The notes below the pieces were generated by a model that saw only the letters and a program-made list of their open reading frames with translations, was not told the DNA's origin and made no database searches. This document shows, piece by piece, positions 25,252 to 33,464 of a stretch of 36,708 bases of DNA. Each line of letters opens with the position of its first letter. The first letter of the stretch is position 1. Where the stretch lies: the NCBI RefSeq assembly GCF_001712795.1, contig NZ_KV757547.1, forward strand, positions 1-36,708. The letters are read 5' to 3'. The stretch is from Nostoc sp. KVJ20. Its GTDB lineage: Bacteria; Cyanobacteriota; Cyanobacteriia; Cyanobacteriales; Nostocaceae. The translations under genes were made by a program, and so were the position numbers.

Positions 25252-28200
25252 ATGAATGCAGAGACAACTGAATATCCCAACAACCTCACGGCAGCGGAAT
25301 ACCATGAGTTGTTAGCTGGTAGCGCCATTCATCCGGCGTTAATTAAGCGCAACTTTTTCCATGTAGAGGGAGAATCAGTTTATGATTTCCTGTTCATATC
25401 TGATAAAATCCCACGTAAGAATGCGGGTCGGGTCACGGATGGATACTTAAAGCTGTATCAGCATTTGCTGTTGGGTGGGACGTGGATTCAATCACTTGAC
25501 CCATTCAAAAACTGGCAACCAATGGAGTGGGGAAGGATCAAGCCAAACTTCCCACGCATTAATTGGGAAAAAGGCAAGCCAGTTAAGTACGAATCACCCC
25601 CCAAAACCCCCAACCGCGTTACCTACTTTGATGTCGCTAACCCTATCTGGGACAGAGTTGCAAAGCGTTATTTAATTAAGCGCTATCATTCGCTTTTAGC
25701 ATTGCGCTTGCTGGATCAACTCAATCCACTAATATTTTGGGAGTGGGTGAAACAGCATCCAGAGATTCCGATAATATTATGCGAAGGGGAGAAGAAAGCC
25801 GCTTGCTTGCTTTCGTTGGGGTTTGTAGCGATCGCACTTCCGGGAATTTGGAACGGGCGCGTGGGCAAACAAGATTTTGATGAACGGTTGCATCCTGACT
25901 TAGTACCAATGGCTCAGGCGGGGCGCAAGTTCATTATATTATTTGATTACGAAACTTCTTCTAAAACCAGGTGGTCAGTTTACCAGGCAACGGTACGGAC
26001 TGCCAAAGCGATTGAGGCAGTAGGTTGTGAATGTGAAGTTGCGCTGTTGCCGGGGCCAGAAAAAGGCGTTGATGATTTTGTAGTTAGTCGCAGTGAAGAT
26101 GCTAACGCTCTACTGACCGCAATCATCGATGATGCTAAATCACTTGCTGATTACAAGCGCTCGTATCGGGCTAAGAAATGGGGACTTAGCAAATACAAAC
26201 CAGATGTCACTGTTAATGTCAAGTATCTCTCTGAGGCTTTGTGCATTCCTGAACTTGAAGAAAAATGCTTGAGAGTGCCTGAGCTTTATGATCTTGAAAA
26301 GGAACAACTTTTCACGCCATCTATAAAAGGACATCCTCCAAACAAGGAGTCTACGGATTCTGGCGGAGTTGATTCATCTAAATCGAAGAAATCCCCTAGC
26401 TTCAATTTCCCCAAATCAGGACTGGTCGTACTCTGGAGCGACATGGGCACTGGCAAAACTGAACTCATGCGCTGGTGGCGTGACCAAAACCCCGACGCGC
26501 GGTTCCTCAACAATGGGCATCGCGTAAATTTGCTGAAAAATCTTGCCGAACGCTTGCAGACGGCGATGTATTCAGACTTGGGTTACACAGGTTTAGCTCA
26601 GGCTCAAGCCCTTAGTATTACTATCGACAGCTTGCATAAGCTGAATACTCAGTCTCTCACCTACGGCTGCATATTTATAGATGAAGCCTGCCAGTATCTC
26701 ACCCACCTACTACACAGTAATACTTGCAAACAGCACCGTGCAGCAATACTTGAAGTACTGGAATATATAGTATACAACGCGCCACTGGTCGTCATCGCTG
26801 ATGCACACATGGATGACCTGACTGTGGATTTCTTCCGCTCCATGCGACCATCAGGCGAAGTTCCTTACATCATTAAAAACGAGTGGCGAAACGGTTCACG
26901 CACAATTTATTGGTACGAGGGGGATAATTCAAGCGCCATAGTCGCCCAAATCTCGGCAGCGTTGATGCTTGGAGAAAAAGTTATGGTTGCCAGCGACAGT
27001 AAGCGTTTCATCAAAAAACTCGACAAATCCTTTACTATCAAATGCGAAGAATCAGCGGATTCTGAACAATCACATACACCTCAAAAATGGCGCATTTGGT
27101 CGGTTCATTCCGATAATTCTGGCAGTGATGAGAATGTCGCTTTCATCAAAGATATCACCAACGCCGTCAAAAATTTTGATGCCTTGTTCACCTCTCCCAG
27201 TCTCGGTACTGGTGTCGATATTTCGGAGTATCATTTTGACTTAGTATTTGGTGTGTTTCACGGCGTTTCCCAAACTGCTACTGAATGCGCCCAACAGCTT
27301 TACCGTTATCGCCCGAAAGTCCCGTTTCATATTTGGGTGGCCCCGCGTCCTCCCTTTGGTTACCAAGATACAAACGCATCCAAGATTAAAGAGCGCTTGC
27401 TCCAAACCAATGAAATGACCGCTTTTCTGTTGCGGATTGACCGTCAAACAGGCTTAAGAGGCGCAGAGAAAGATTGGGCGCTTGAGGCTTACTGCCAAAT
27501 TATGGCTAACCGCCACTATTCTCTCAATAATCTGCGTGATGATTTGCGATCGCTTCTCACCGAAATGGGCAATACATTTATATGTGTGGGAAATGATTCA
27601 GATCCTCAATCTTTTGAAAGTCTAAAAGCAGCAGCACAAGCTTTGGATAGTTCCCACAATTCGGCTGTTGCCAAGGCCAAGAATATTACCTTGAGTGAGT
27701 ACCGCGCCCGTCAGAGCAAAGATTACCTTGACCCTAGCGAAATTTTTGAATGTGAAAAGTTTCGCATTTCTGATTCTTACGGCATCGAAGTAACCGAATC
27801 ACTCGTAGAAATGGATAAAGGTGGTCGCTTAATTAGAGCAATTGCTGGACTTGAAGCCATTTTAGCAAAGCCCGAAGAATCAATTGTTGACCCCAAAACT
27901 GGGCAAAATTATCCTATCCCACCAACAATTGTCACCCAAAAAGACCGCACCGAGCGGGACAATTTACCTTTGTGCATCGACTGGGGGAATTACTCGGCAC
28001 GGTGGCTGGCTAGATTTAACCTGGGACTGCATCAAATTCTCTTAAGTTTAATGAAGGGTGATGAAGTTACCGCCGACGATTCCACCTTACTCAAGATGAG
28101 GGAGATCGCTATACATTGTGCTGCTCACGTCAAAGCAATTCTTGGGTTTACTATTCCCAGTGACTGTAAGCCTATTTGGTTGCTAGGAACTTTAGTCGAG

Positions 28201-28815
28201 CAGCTGGGGTTAAAGTTGACTTTCCGTAAGCAGGGTAAACGGGGTCAACAGGTGAAACTGTTCTCTTTAGATAAAGAGCAATTGGAATTTGCAATGCATG
28301 TAATTGCTCATCGTGAAACGAAGCGTAATCAAAAAGAAAACCGAACCTGTTATACTCCCCAAACCCCTGCTGTGCATAGTGTAAACCCTAATCAGCAACC
28401 CGTATCCGCCCCCCCCCTTGATGCTATAGGGAACTCCCATTGCCAAGGGGAGGATACTACAGATGAGAGCAGGGGAGCGGAGGAGCAGAGGAGCAGAGGA
28501 GTTGAGGAGTTGAGAAACAAAGAAGAAATTTGTACAAGTTCTTTCCCCTCTGCCCCCCTGCCCCCCTGCCCCTCTGCTCTCTTCACTGATCGCATTACGC
28601 TACTTCATTGCGTGGAAATACTTCGCTCTGGCATTTCTCGTGGAGTGGAGGCAATTAAAGGCATTCTCAAGGGATGGGTTGAGGATTTGCGCTGGGAGAC
28701 GGTACTGGAACTTGAAGTGATCGCGGCAAATGAACTGCGACTTGTGGAAGCTCAAGTTCCTGAATTTTATGAATGGCTCTTGGAAGAAGTGTTGCCTATG
28801 GAGGGGGCTGGCTAG
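25252..28815 (+). CDS. Plasmid replication protein, CyRepA1-like (Toprim/DUF3854 plus helicase-type ATPase)
   Basis: 1187-residue replication initiator of the large cyanobacterial plasmid type, combining primase-like and helicase-like parts. The N-terminal third is a Toprim/DUF3854 domain (CEGEKKAACLLSLGF with Glu178; ILFDYE with Asp232). The centre is a P-loop NTPase: Walker A SDMGTGKTE (GTGKT 399-403, Lys402), DEAC box (477-480), and helicase-like motifs including SLGTGVDIS and CAQQLYRYRPK. The C-terminal region is less conserved and carries an in-frame low-complexity insert (about 1072-1110) made by an intergenic-type repeat. The ATG has an AGGGGAG ribosome site about 5 nt upstream. Its presence marks the window as plasmid DNA or an integrated plasmid. 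Confidence 0.85.
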   Translation: MNAETTEYPNNLTAAEYHELLAGSAIHPALIKRNFFHVEGESVYDFLFISDKIPRKNAGRVTDGYLKLYQHLLLGGTWIQSLDPFKNWQPMEWGRIKPNFPRINWEKGKPVKYESPPKTPNRVTYFDVANPIWDRVAKRYLIKRYHSLLALRLLDQLNPLIFWEWVKQHPEIPIILCEGEKKAACLLSLGFVAIALPGIWNGRVGKQDFDERLHPDLVPMAQAGRKFIILFDYETSSKTRWSVYQATVRTAKAIEAVGCECEVALLPGPEKGVDDFVVSRSEDANALLTAIIDDAKSLADYKRSYRAKKWGLSKYKPDVTVNVKYLSEALCIPELEEKCLRVPELYDLEKEQLFTPSIKGHPPNKESTDSGGVDSSKSKKSPSFNFPKSGLVVLWSDMGTGKTELMRWWRDQNPDARFLNNGHRVNLLKNLAERLQTAMYSDLGYTGLAQAQALSITIDSLHKLNTQSLTYGCIFIDEACQYLTHLLHSNTCKQHRAAILEVLEYIVYNAPLVVIADAHMDDLTVDFFRSMRPSGEVPYIIKNEWRNGSRTIYWYEGDNSSAIVAQISAALMLGEKVMVASDSKRFIKKLDKSFTIKCEESADSEQSHTPQKWRIWSVHSDNSGSDENVAFIKDITNAVKNFDALFTSPSLGTGVDISEYHFDLVFGVFHGVSQTATECAQQLYRYRPKVPFHIWVAPRPPFGYQDTNASKIKERLLQTNEMTAFLLRIDRQTGLRGAEKDWALEAYCQIMANRHYSLNNLRDDLRSLLTEMGNTFICVGNDSDPQSFESLKAAAQALDSSHNSAVAKAKNITLSEYRARQSKDYLDPSEIFECEKFRISDSYGIEVTESLVEMDKGGRLIRAIAGLEAILAKPEESIVDPKTGQNYPIPPTIVTQKDRTERDNLPLCIDWGNYSARWLARFNLGLHQILLSLMKGDEVTADDSTLLKMREIAIHCAAHVKAILGFTIPSDCKPIWLLGTLVEQLGLKLTFRKQGKRGQQVKLFSLDKEQLEFAMHVIAHRETKRNQKENRTCYTPQTPAVHSVNPNQQPVSAPPLDAIGNSHCQGEDTTDESRGAEEQRSRGVEELRNKEEICTSSFPSAPLPPCPSALFTDRITLLHCVEILRSGISRGVEAIKGILKGWVEDLRWETVLELEVIAANELRLVEAQVPEFYEWLLEEVLPMEGAG
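28465..28581. repeat. Imperfect long inverted repeat inserted in frame in the replication gene
   Basis: A purine-rich arm (GAGAGCAGGGGAGCGGAGGA..., 28465-28501) is followed by a pyrimidine-rich arm (...CCCCTCTGCTCTC, 28545-28581) that is its imperfect reverse complement. The 117 nt equal 39 codons and keep the frame open. Sequences of this GGGGAGCAGAGG/CCTCTGCTCCCC type are abundant in cyanobacterial spacers; here one lies within coding DNA. Confidence 0.7.
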
Positions 28816-28921
28816 GGAAAAAATCTTTTTGGCATTTGAAAGCTGTTTTTGTTTCGTTTCCGGTAGCAATCTATGCCACTGGTTCCAATTTGTGATGCAT
28901 TTTCACAAGTCATGCAAAATG

Positions 28922-29851
28922 TCAAAGATCCATCAAGTTTAAAGCGCTACTGTCATTAGGTCTAGCTTTGAGATAGCGATCGGTGATAGCTAAATTGGCA
29001 TGACCCAAAGTTTCTTTCACCAGTACGGGATTAGTCCCGCGCTCAATCGCGTGAGAACCGTGGGCATGACGTAACCAGTGAGCCGAAACCAGTTCGCTTA
29101 ATCCGGCTTCGAGTGCGATCGCTTTAACAATCGGGTGTAAGTTTTGACGGTCGAGGTGTCCCCCCTTTTGACTTGGAAACACTGCTTGATTGGAGTGAGC
29201 CGAAGCTTTGAACTCCATTAATTCCGCCCAAAGCTTTGGCTTGATGAGAATTGTCCGATTTTTACTGCCTTTGGCTTTTCGCACGTACACTTGACCACTC
29301 TCACCACGGGGTGTCAAATCTCCCCAAGTCAGATCACAGATTTCACTTGCCCGTAACCCTGCTTGATACAAGAGTTTGATAATTAACAAATTACGTAGGG
29401 CTGTGTACTGTCGTTTGGGAGTTTTCGCATCAGCTAAATGCTTAGAAGCTGCCCGTACCAACAATTTAATATCAGCTTCATCGAGATAGCGTTCGTTGAT
29501 TACATCTGGTAATTCACCCAGTTTTAGTGCCATACCCACATTAAAAGGGAGATATCCAATTTTATGAGCGAAACTAATCAAGCTTTTGGCACAAGCTATG
29601 TATATCCGCTTTGTGCTTTCGGCATTGCCCCCAAAAGAACTAGCGTATTCTACCAAGTCTTCATAAGTCACTTTTTTGAGAGGCTTGTCCAGAAAATCCA
29701 GAAATCGCCTAGTGTATCGCTGGTAAGCCCGAATAGAAGACGACGCTTTTCCCTCCAACCACAGCGCAATCAACTTCGCCTCCGCCTGCGCTACTGGCAA
29801 GGAAGCGATCGCCTTTCTATGGGCTGTTATGTGGACAAGAGAGAGCGTCAT
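28922..29851 (-). CDS. Tyrosine recombinase / integrase (XerC/D-like)
   Basis: 309-residue recombinase. The ATG at 29851 is chosen because AAGGGAG lies about 8 nt before it; the frame runs back to a TTG at 29881. An N-terminal SAM-like domain (ASSSIRAYQRYTRRFLDF) is followed by the catalytic core with Arg in QAGLRASEI, Lys in RKAKGSKNR, His/Arg in AHWLRHAHGS, His in LGHANLAITD and the nucleophile Tyr in RYLKA. All catalytic positions look intact. It is unlike the recombinase at 4060, so the replicon has two. Likely roles are dimer resolution or element excision. A 10-bp inverted repeat flanks its promoter region. Confidence 0.92.
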   Translation of the reverse strand: MTLSLVHITAHRKAIASLPVAQAEAKLIALWLEGKASSSIRAYQRYTRRFLDFLDKPLKKVTYEDLVEYASSFGGNAESTKRIYIACAKSLISFAHKIGYLPFNVGMALKLGELPDVINERYLDEADIKLLVRAASKHLADAKTPKRQYTALRNLLIIKLLYQAGLRASEICDLTWGDLTPRGESGQVYVRKAKGSKNRTILIKPKLWAELMEFKASAHSNQAVFPSQKGGHLDRQNLHPIVKAIALEAGLSELVSAHWLRHAHGSHAIERGTNPVLVKETLGHANLAITDRYLKARPNDSSALNLMDL

Positions 29852-29869
29852 TTTTATTACTCCCTTAAT

Positions 29870-29914
29870 AATCAGACACAATCATAGTTTCGTCTGGTTT
29901 TATAGTGTCTGATT
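29870..29914 (-). promoter_or_regulatory. Inverted repeat around the integrase promoter (operator candidate)
   Basis: AATCAGACAC (29870-29879) and GTGTCTGATT (29905-29914) are perfect 10-bp inverted arms 25 nt apart, immediately upstream of the integrase ribosome site. On the minus strand TATAAA lies just inside one arm and could be a -10 box. Fits an autoregulatory operator or a recombinase-binding site. Confidence 0.5.
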
Positions 29915-30077
29915 TTTATTGTCCTTTAAAATGGGCGTTTCAACTCACCCTCAAGCGAATGAAAATTTCTCGATTTTTGCGTATAGTACACCTTTAATAC
30001 TGAGGAGCGTGACAAACACAATACTGTTATGCAATTGTTCAGCAGGGTATTTATTTTGAAAAGCCTAAAAAGAGGTG

Positions 30078-30225
30078 AAAAAAACAAACTAAAAATGACT
30101 TTATAGTTAATAAATGATATAAGAGGTCAAAAAGCGGACTCCAAAGTTTATTTACGCCGCAATGTACTGCTTTTTAAGCGCTATCACGCCATAAAACTAT
30201 AGAGTCATTTTTAGTTTATTTTTTT
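30078..30225. repeat. 148-bp element bounded by 31-bp inverted repeats
   Basis: The arms 30078-30108 and 30195-30225 pair at 29 of 31 positions (mismatches C85:A218 and T101:G202, counted as offsets from 30000). The 86-nt interior is AT-rich and contains a smaller AAAAAGC/GCTTTTT repeat. No coding capacity. Could be a MITE-like element or a replication/recombination site. Confidence 0.75.
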
Positions 30226-30480
30226 AGAGTGGTTTGATTGCTTTGCTTTGTGTTTAAGACACTTTTTTTATAGAACCGCAAACGGTAGCTAGAGAAGTAG
30301 TTTCTCAAGAATTGCCAAGGCACTTACCAGTAATGAATGGCACGCCGTCGATTACGAGGCAGCAGAAAAAGGTACAAACCGAGTGGAATTGTGGGCGAAA
30401 GCACAGCTAGCTACCAGATTTCTCACTCTTGATTGAGAGCAAAAACCGCAAGGCGGGTGAAATTGTTAAGTTGAACATTT

Positions 30481-32607
30481 CTAAATTGCAATCGTCGGGT
30501 GCAAAAAAGCGCTTTCCAAGCGCTGCTGTAATCGCGTATATCGCAGTTGGCCGTCACTAGAACGCAAAGCCTTGGATATCGCTCTCTTGGAACCAACGAC
30601 AATCGCTAACTGCTTGGCACAAGTTAATGCTGTGTACAACTGTTTACGAGACAACATCATATAAGGCTGCGTATAAATTGGCAGAATTACTACCGGATAT
30701 TCTGAACCCTGGCTTTGATGAATGGTGAAGCTCCAGGCGAGGGCAATTTGATTTAAGTCTGCTCTGGTTCTAACAACAGTATGCTTACCATACTGTACAG
30801 TAACTTCCATCTTTTCAAGATCAATGGCCTTGATAATTCCGAAGTCGCCATTAAAAATATCGTGATTATAATCATTAGTCAGTTGAATGATCCGATCGCC
30901 TTCTCGTAATAAATTCCCGCCCCTGGTAATCTCTACTTTGTCGGGACTGGGTGGATTAATCAACTGCTGCAATACGGTATTGAGGTTACGAGTCCCAAGC
31001 AAACCCCGCGAGGTGGGGCAAAGCACTTGCACATCAGTAGCTCGATTGTAACCCAGGTGGGGAATCAAGTCTGTAATGATTTCGGATATTGCTTTAACAC
31101 CATGTTTGGGATGATGACCGCCGCCGTGCCACAGACACTCAGACACGGGATTATCGGAAATCGGTTCAATTGTGGGAAACTGGCTTCGGTTAATTTGGTG
31201 AGCAGCGGTGATAATTGCGCTCTGTTGGGCTTGCTTAAATACCTTGGTCAACCGCACCACCGGAACGTGACCAGAATTAATCAAGTCAGCAAGGATTTGA
31301 CCAGGACCGACAGAGGGTAACTGGTCAATGTCACCCACTAGCAGTAGTTGGGAACCGTATTGTATCGCCTTTAGCAAAGAAGATGCCAGAAACAAATCGA
31401 GCATACTAGCTTCTAGCGCGACAATTGCGGTATGGGGTAAAGGGTTTTGATTATCGCGTAAGAAGCCCATTGTCTTTGGGTCAAATTCCAACAAGCAGTG
31501 TATGGTCTTGGCTTCGAGTTGTGTGATTTGACTCAGGCGTTGAGCAGCGCGTCCAGTTGGCGCAGCTAAGGCGATAGATTTGCCCATTGCTTTCCACAGA
31601 GAGACTATGGTGTGGGTGGTGAAAGTTTTACCGCAACCGGGGCCACCAGTAAGAATCATTACCTTTGAATATGCAGCCATTTCTACCGCTAGCCGTTGCT
31701 GTGGTGAAAGTTTGATTTTATGACTCTTGGTGAAGCGCTCAATCCAGGCGCGAACACGAGGCATATCTTGTGCAACTGGTTGGCAAAATCTAGATTGTAT
31801 TAATTGAGCAAGGTTCTGTTCGGTGTGAAAGTAGGTTGGTAGATAACATAGCAGGGTTTGGTCTGAGCTTTTCTCGCGGATTAAGTCATCCTTGAGTGCC
31901 ATGTCTTTGATAATATCAGCGAGGGCATCTTCTTCGGGTGTGTGATCTGCTGTAGTCAGCAGTTTGATAACATTCTCAATGAGTTTTGGCTGGGGTAAAT
32001 AGCAATGCCCATCGGCAGCAGCTTCGTTCAAAACATGAATTAAACCAGCACGGTAACGGAACTGACTATCAGGCGCAACTCCTAAATAAAAGGCAATTTT
32101 ATCAGTTCTCAGAAAACCAATACCGTAGATGTCAGCAGCTAACTGGTAGGGATTACTGGTGAGAGTAGCGAGTGCTTCATCCTTGTACTGCCTGTAAATT
32201 TTGACTGCATAAGTAGTAGAAACGCCATGACTGTGGAGAAATAGCATTAAATAGATGTAAGAGATGTAAGAAAATAAAATAAAAATAAGTTGATAGCTAA
32301 ATAAAGATATTTTGAATTGAAGCAGAGACTTGATATTTGGGTTATGCCATCGGCGACGGCGACCCGGACGCGAACAATCCCACAAACTATCGAGTTTGCC
32401 CCAGTACCAGCGATGAATTGTGTCGCGTACAGTCTGTGGATGCCATTTTAAGTATTGTGCGATCTTTACCACTGTCCATCCAGCGGCTGATAAGCGTAGT
32501 ACAGTGGCACGACTTTGAGTTCTTGGTGGTATACCTTTTGCTTGAGTGAGTGCTAGTAGGGCTTGATCTTCTATTGGTGACAGGTCAACTTTTAAAGGCG
32601 CTGGCAT
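30481..32607 (-). CDS. Chimeric ORF: IS630 transposase N-terminus joined to a RecD2-like helicase
   Basis: 708 codons in one frame. Residues 1-87 are the HTH part of an IS630-family transposase (WTVVKIAQYLKWHPQTVRDTIHRW...GRRRRW). Residues about 88-120 are an AT-rich hydrophobic junction. From Met121 on (MLFLHSHGVSTTYAVKIY) the sequence is a RecD2/TraA-like SF1 helicase missing its N-terminal domain: Walker A GGPGCGKT (321-328), GDIDQLPSVGPG (425-436) and the C-terminal IHQSQGSEYPVV and LYTALTCAK motifs. Motif II, normally DE, reads VALEASM, so the Asp is replaced (Leu398). It may be expressed from Met121, as the chimera, or not at all. I consider a decaying helicase the likeliest. Confidence 0.75.
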   Translation of the reverse strand: MPAPLKVDLSPIEDQALLALTQAKGIPPRTQSRATVLRLSAAGWTVVKIAQYLKWHPQTVRDTIHRWYWGKLDSLWDCSRPGRRRRWHNPNIKSLLQFKISLFSYQLIFILFSYISYIYLMLFLHSHGVSTTYAVKIYRQYKDEALATLTSNPYQLAADIYGIGFLRTDKIAFYLGVAPDSQFRYRAGLIHVLNEAAADGHCYLPQPKLIENVIKLLTTADHTPEEDALADIIKDMALKDDLIREKSSDQTLLCYLPTYFHTEQNLAQLIQSRFCQPVAQDMPRVRAWIERFTKSHKIKLSPQQRLAVEMAAYSKVMILTGGPGCGKTFTTHTIVSLWKAMGKSIALAAPTGRAAQRLSQITQLEAKTIHCLLEFDPKTMGFLRDNQNPLPHTAIVALEASMLDLFLASSLLKAIQYGSQLLLVGDIDQLPSVGPGQILADLINSGHVPVVRLTKVFKQAQQSAIITAAHQINRSQFPTIEPISDNPVSECLWHGGGHHPKHGVKAISEIITDLIPHLGYNRATDVQVLCPTSRGLLGTRNLNTVLQQLINPPSPDKVEITRGGNLLREGDRIIQLTNDYNHDIFNGDFGIIKAIDLEKMEVTVQYGKHTVVRTRADLNQIALAWSFTIHQSQGSEYPVVILPIYTQPYMMLSRKQLYTALTCAKQLAIVVGSKRAISKALRSSDGQLRYTRLQQRLESAFLHPTIAI
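32337..32607 (-). mobile_element. IS630-family transposase 5' fragment
   Basis: About 90 codons of the N-terminal double helix-turn-helix region of an IS630 transposase, beginning MPAPLKVDLSPIEDQ. The DDE catalytic domain is absent, being replaced by helicase sequence. I could not define terminal inverted repeats in the upstream spacer. Confidence 0.75.
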
Positions 32608-33157
32608 CTTGGTCAGGGGTAAAAATATTTACGACTAAAAGAGATTATCCCAACTTGATGTGCCATTTTACTTTATTGAATTCTATTTACGAACGCCAAG
32701 ATGCTCCCTAATGGGCGAAGGAACTTTAGGTGATTGCGAGTTAGTTTATGATGTCGTAAATTACACAGTTAAAAATACAACTTTAACATGGAATGAAATT
32801 CCTGTTCTGTATCATGATACTTTATCTAGGTAAAAAAATAAGTTGATGGTAGGTTCATTTAGCCTATTTACCTAGATGAGTATAATGCAGAAAGTTTTAC
32901 TGCATAGCAATGCCTACAGTAGTGATAATTGCGTAAAGCAAGGTGTTTTATATTATAAAAAATAAAGTAATACAGAGGGCATAAGGGAAGGCACAGACAT
33001 CCTTTGGCATGGTGGTCTGCAAATTCCCGCTCTTTTTAACACCCTTGATCTTGGCTCATCTCATATAAAGGATTAGTTTTTGAGAATCATAATTAAGTTT
33101 TTGCCGACCATTGGTCGGCAAATTGCGATGCCGAGCAACCAACGATATTTTAATTTT
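32608..33157. other. Intergenic region with inverted repeats and one possible 40-residue ORF
   Basis: AT-rich DNA. A plus-strand frame 32711-32833 (MGEGTLGDCELVYDVVNY..., 40 residues) reads like protein but lacks a ribosome site. A perfect 11-bp inverted repeat ATCTAGGTAAA / TTTACCTAGAT (32824-32834, 32867-32877) spans its stop, and ATGCAG/CTGCAT arms follow. A 23-bp palindrome lies at 33100-33122. No larger gene seen. Confidence 0.4.
33100..33122. repeat. Perfect 23-bp palindrome TTTGCCGACCA-T-TGGTCGGCAAA
   Basis: Eleven-bp perfect arms around a single central T. It lies about 35 nt beyond the 3' end of the minus-strand small gene. The T-run precedes rather than follows the stem on the plus strand, and on the minus strand A residues follow, so it does not fit a terminator; a binding site is more likely. 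Confidence 0.65.
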
Positions 33158-33391
33158 TTAAAATGTAATTATTTCACAACCTTCAAGCAATTCGTCATAA
33201 ACAGTTAGTTGTTGTGTTTTTAAGTGGTTTGGCAATGAATCATCATCAAAGGTCAAAGTAACAATATGAGTATTTGTGAGACTAAGAGATGATTTGCTGA
33301 TATCGGTTATTGCCGCACTCATGCCGCTTCGAGTACCGATTAGATACTTCACTGATTGGCCGATCTTTAACTGTGTTGCTGGAATAGCCAT
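33158..33391 (-). CDS. Small hypothetical protein
   Basis: 77-residue protein of unknown function, beginning MAIPATQLKIGQSVKYLIGT. Its strand-rich pattern (LTLTFDDDSLP, QLTVYDELLEG) suggests a small beta-barrel such as an SH3/KOW-like fold, but no family is recognised. It lies between the two helicase remnants on the same strand. No clear ribosome site. Confidence 0.5.
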   Translation of the reverse strand: MAIPATQLKIGQSVKYLIGTRSGMSAAITDISKSSLSLTNTHIVTLTFDDDSLPNHLKTQQLTVYDELLEGCEIITF

Positions 33392-33464
33392 AAATGTTAA
33401 AAGTGTACTTCAAGAGTAGTCTGGTTGGATGCGACCGTTGTTCTCATTTTGGGCATGGGTTTTA

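Larger units (their letters stand above)
29852..30480. other. Intergenic region with integrase promoter, inverted-repeat element and gene remnant
   Basis: Holds the integrase promoter region (29870-29914), a 148-bp inverted-repeat element (30078-30225), and an open frame of 47 codons at 30293-30436 on the plus strand (LTSNEWHAVDYEAAEKG...) that reads like protein but has no usual start codon, so it may be the tail of a deleted gene. A 42-codon ATG frame beginning near 29932 has no supporting signals. Confidence 0.4.

Noticed and set aside
28392..28595. Minus-strand ORF within the replication gene
   Set aside because: It is produced by the low-complexity inverted repeat (Leu/Ser-rich) and lies wholly inside the well-supported CyRepA1-like frame.
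29564..29887. Plus-strand ORF opposite the integrase
   Set aside because: It is antisense to the well-supported integrase N-terminal domain and has no independent evidence.
32337..33157. A complete IS630 element
   Set aside because: Only the HTH part of the transposase is present; there is no DDE domain and I could not find paired terminal repeats.
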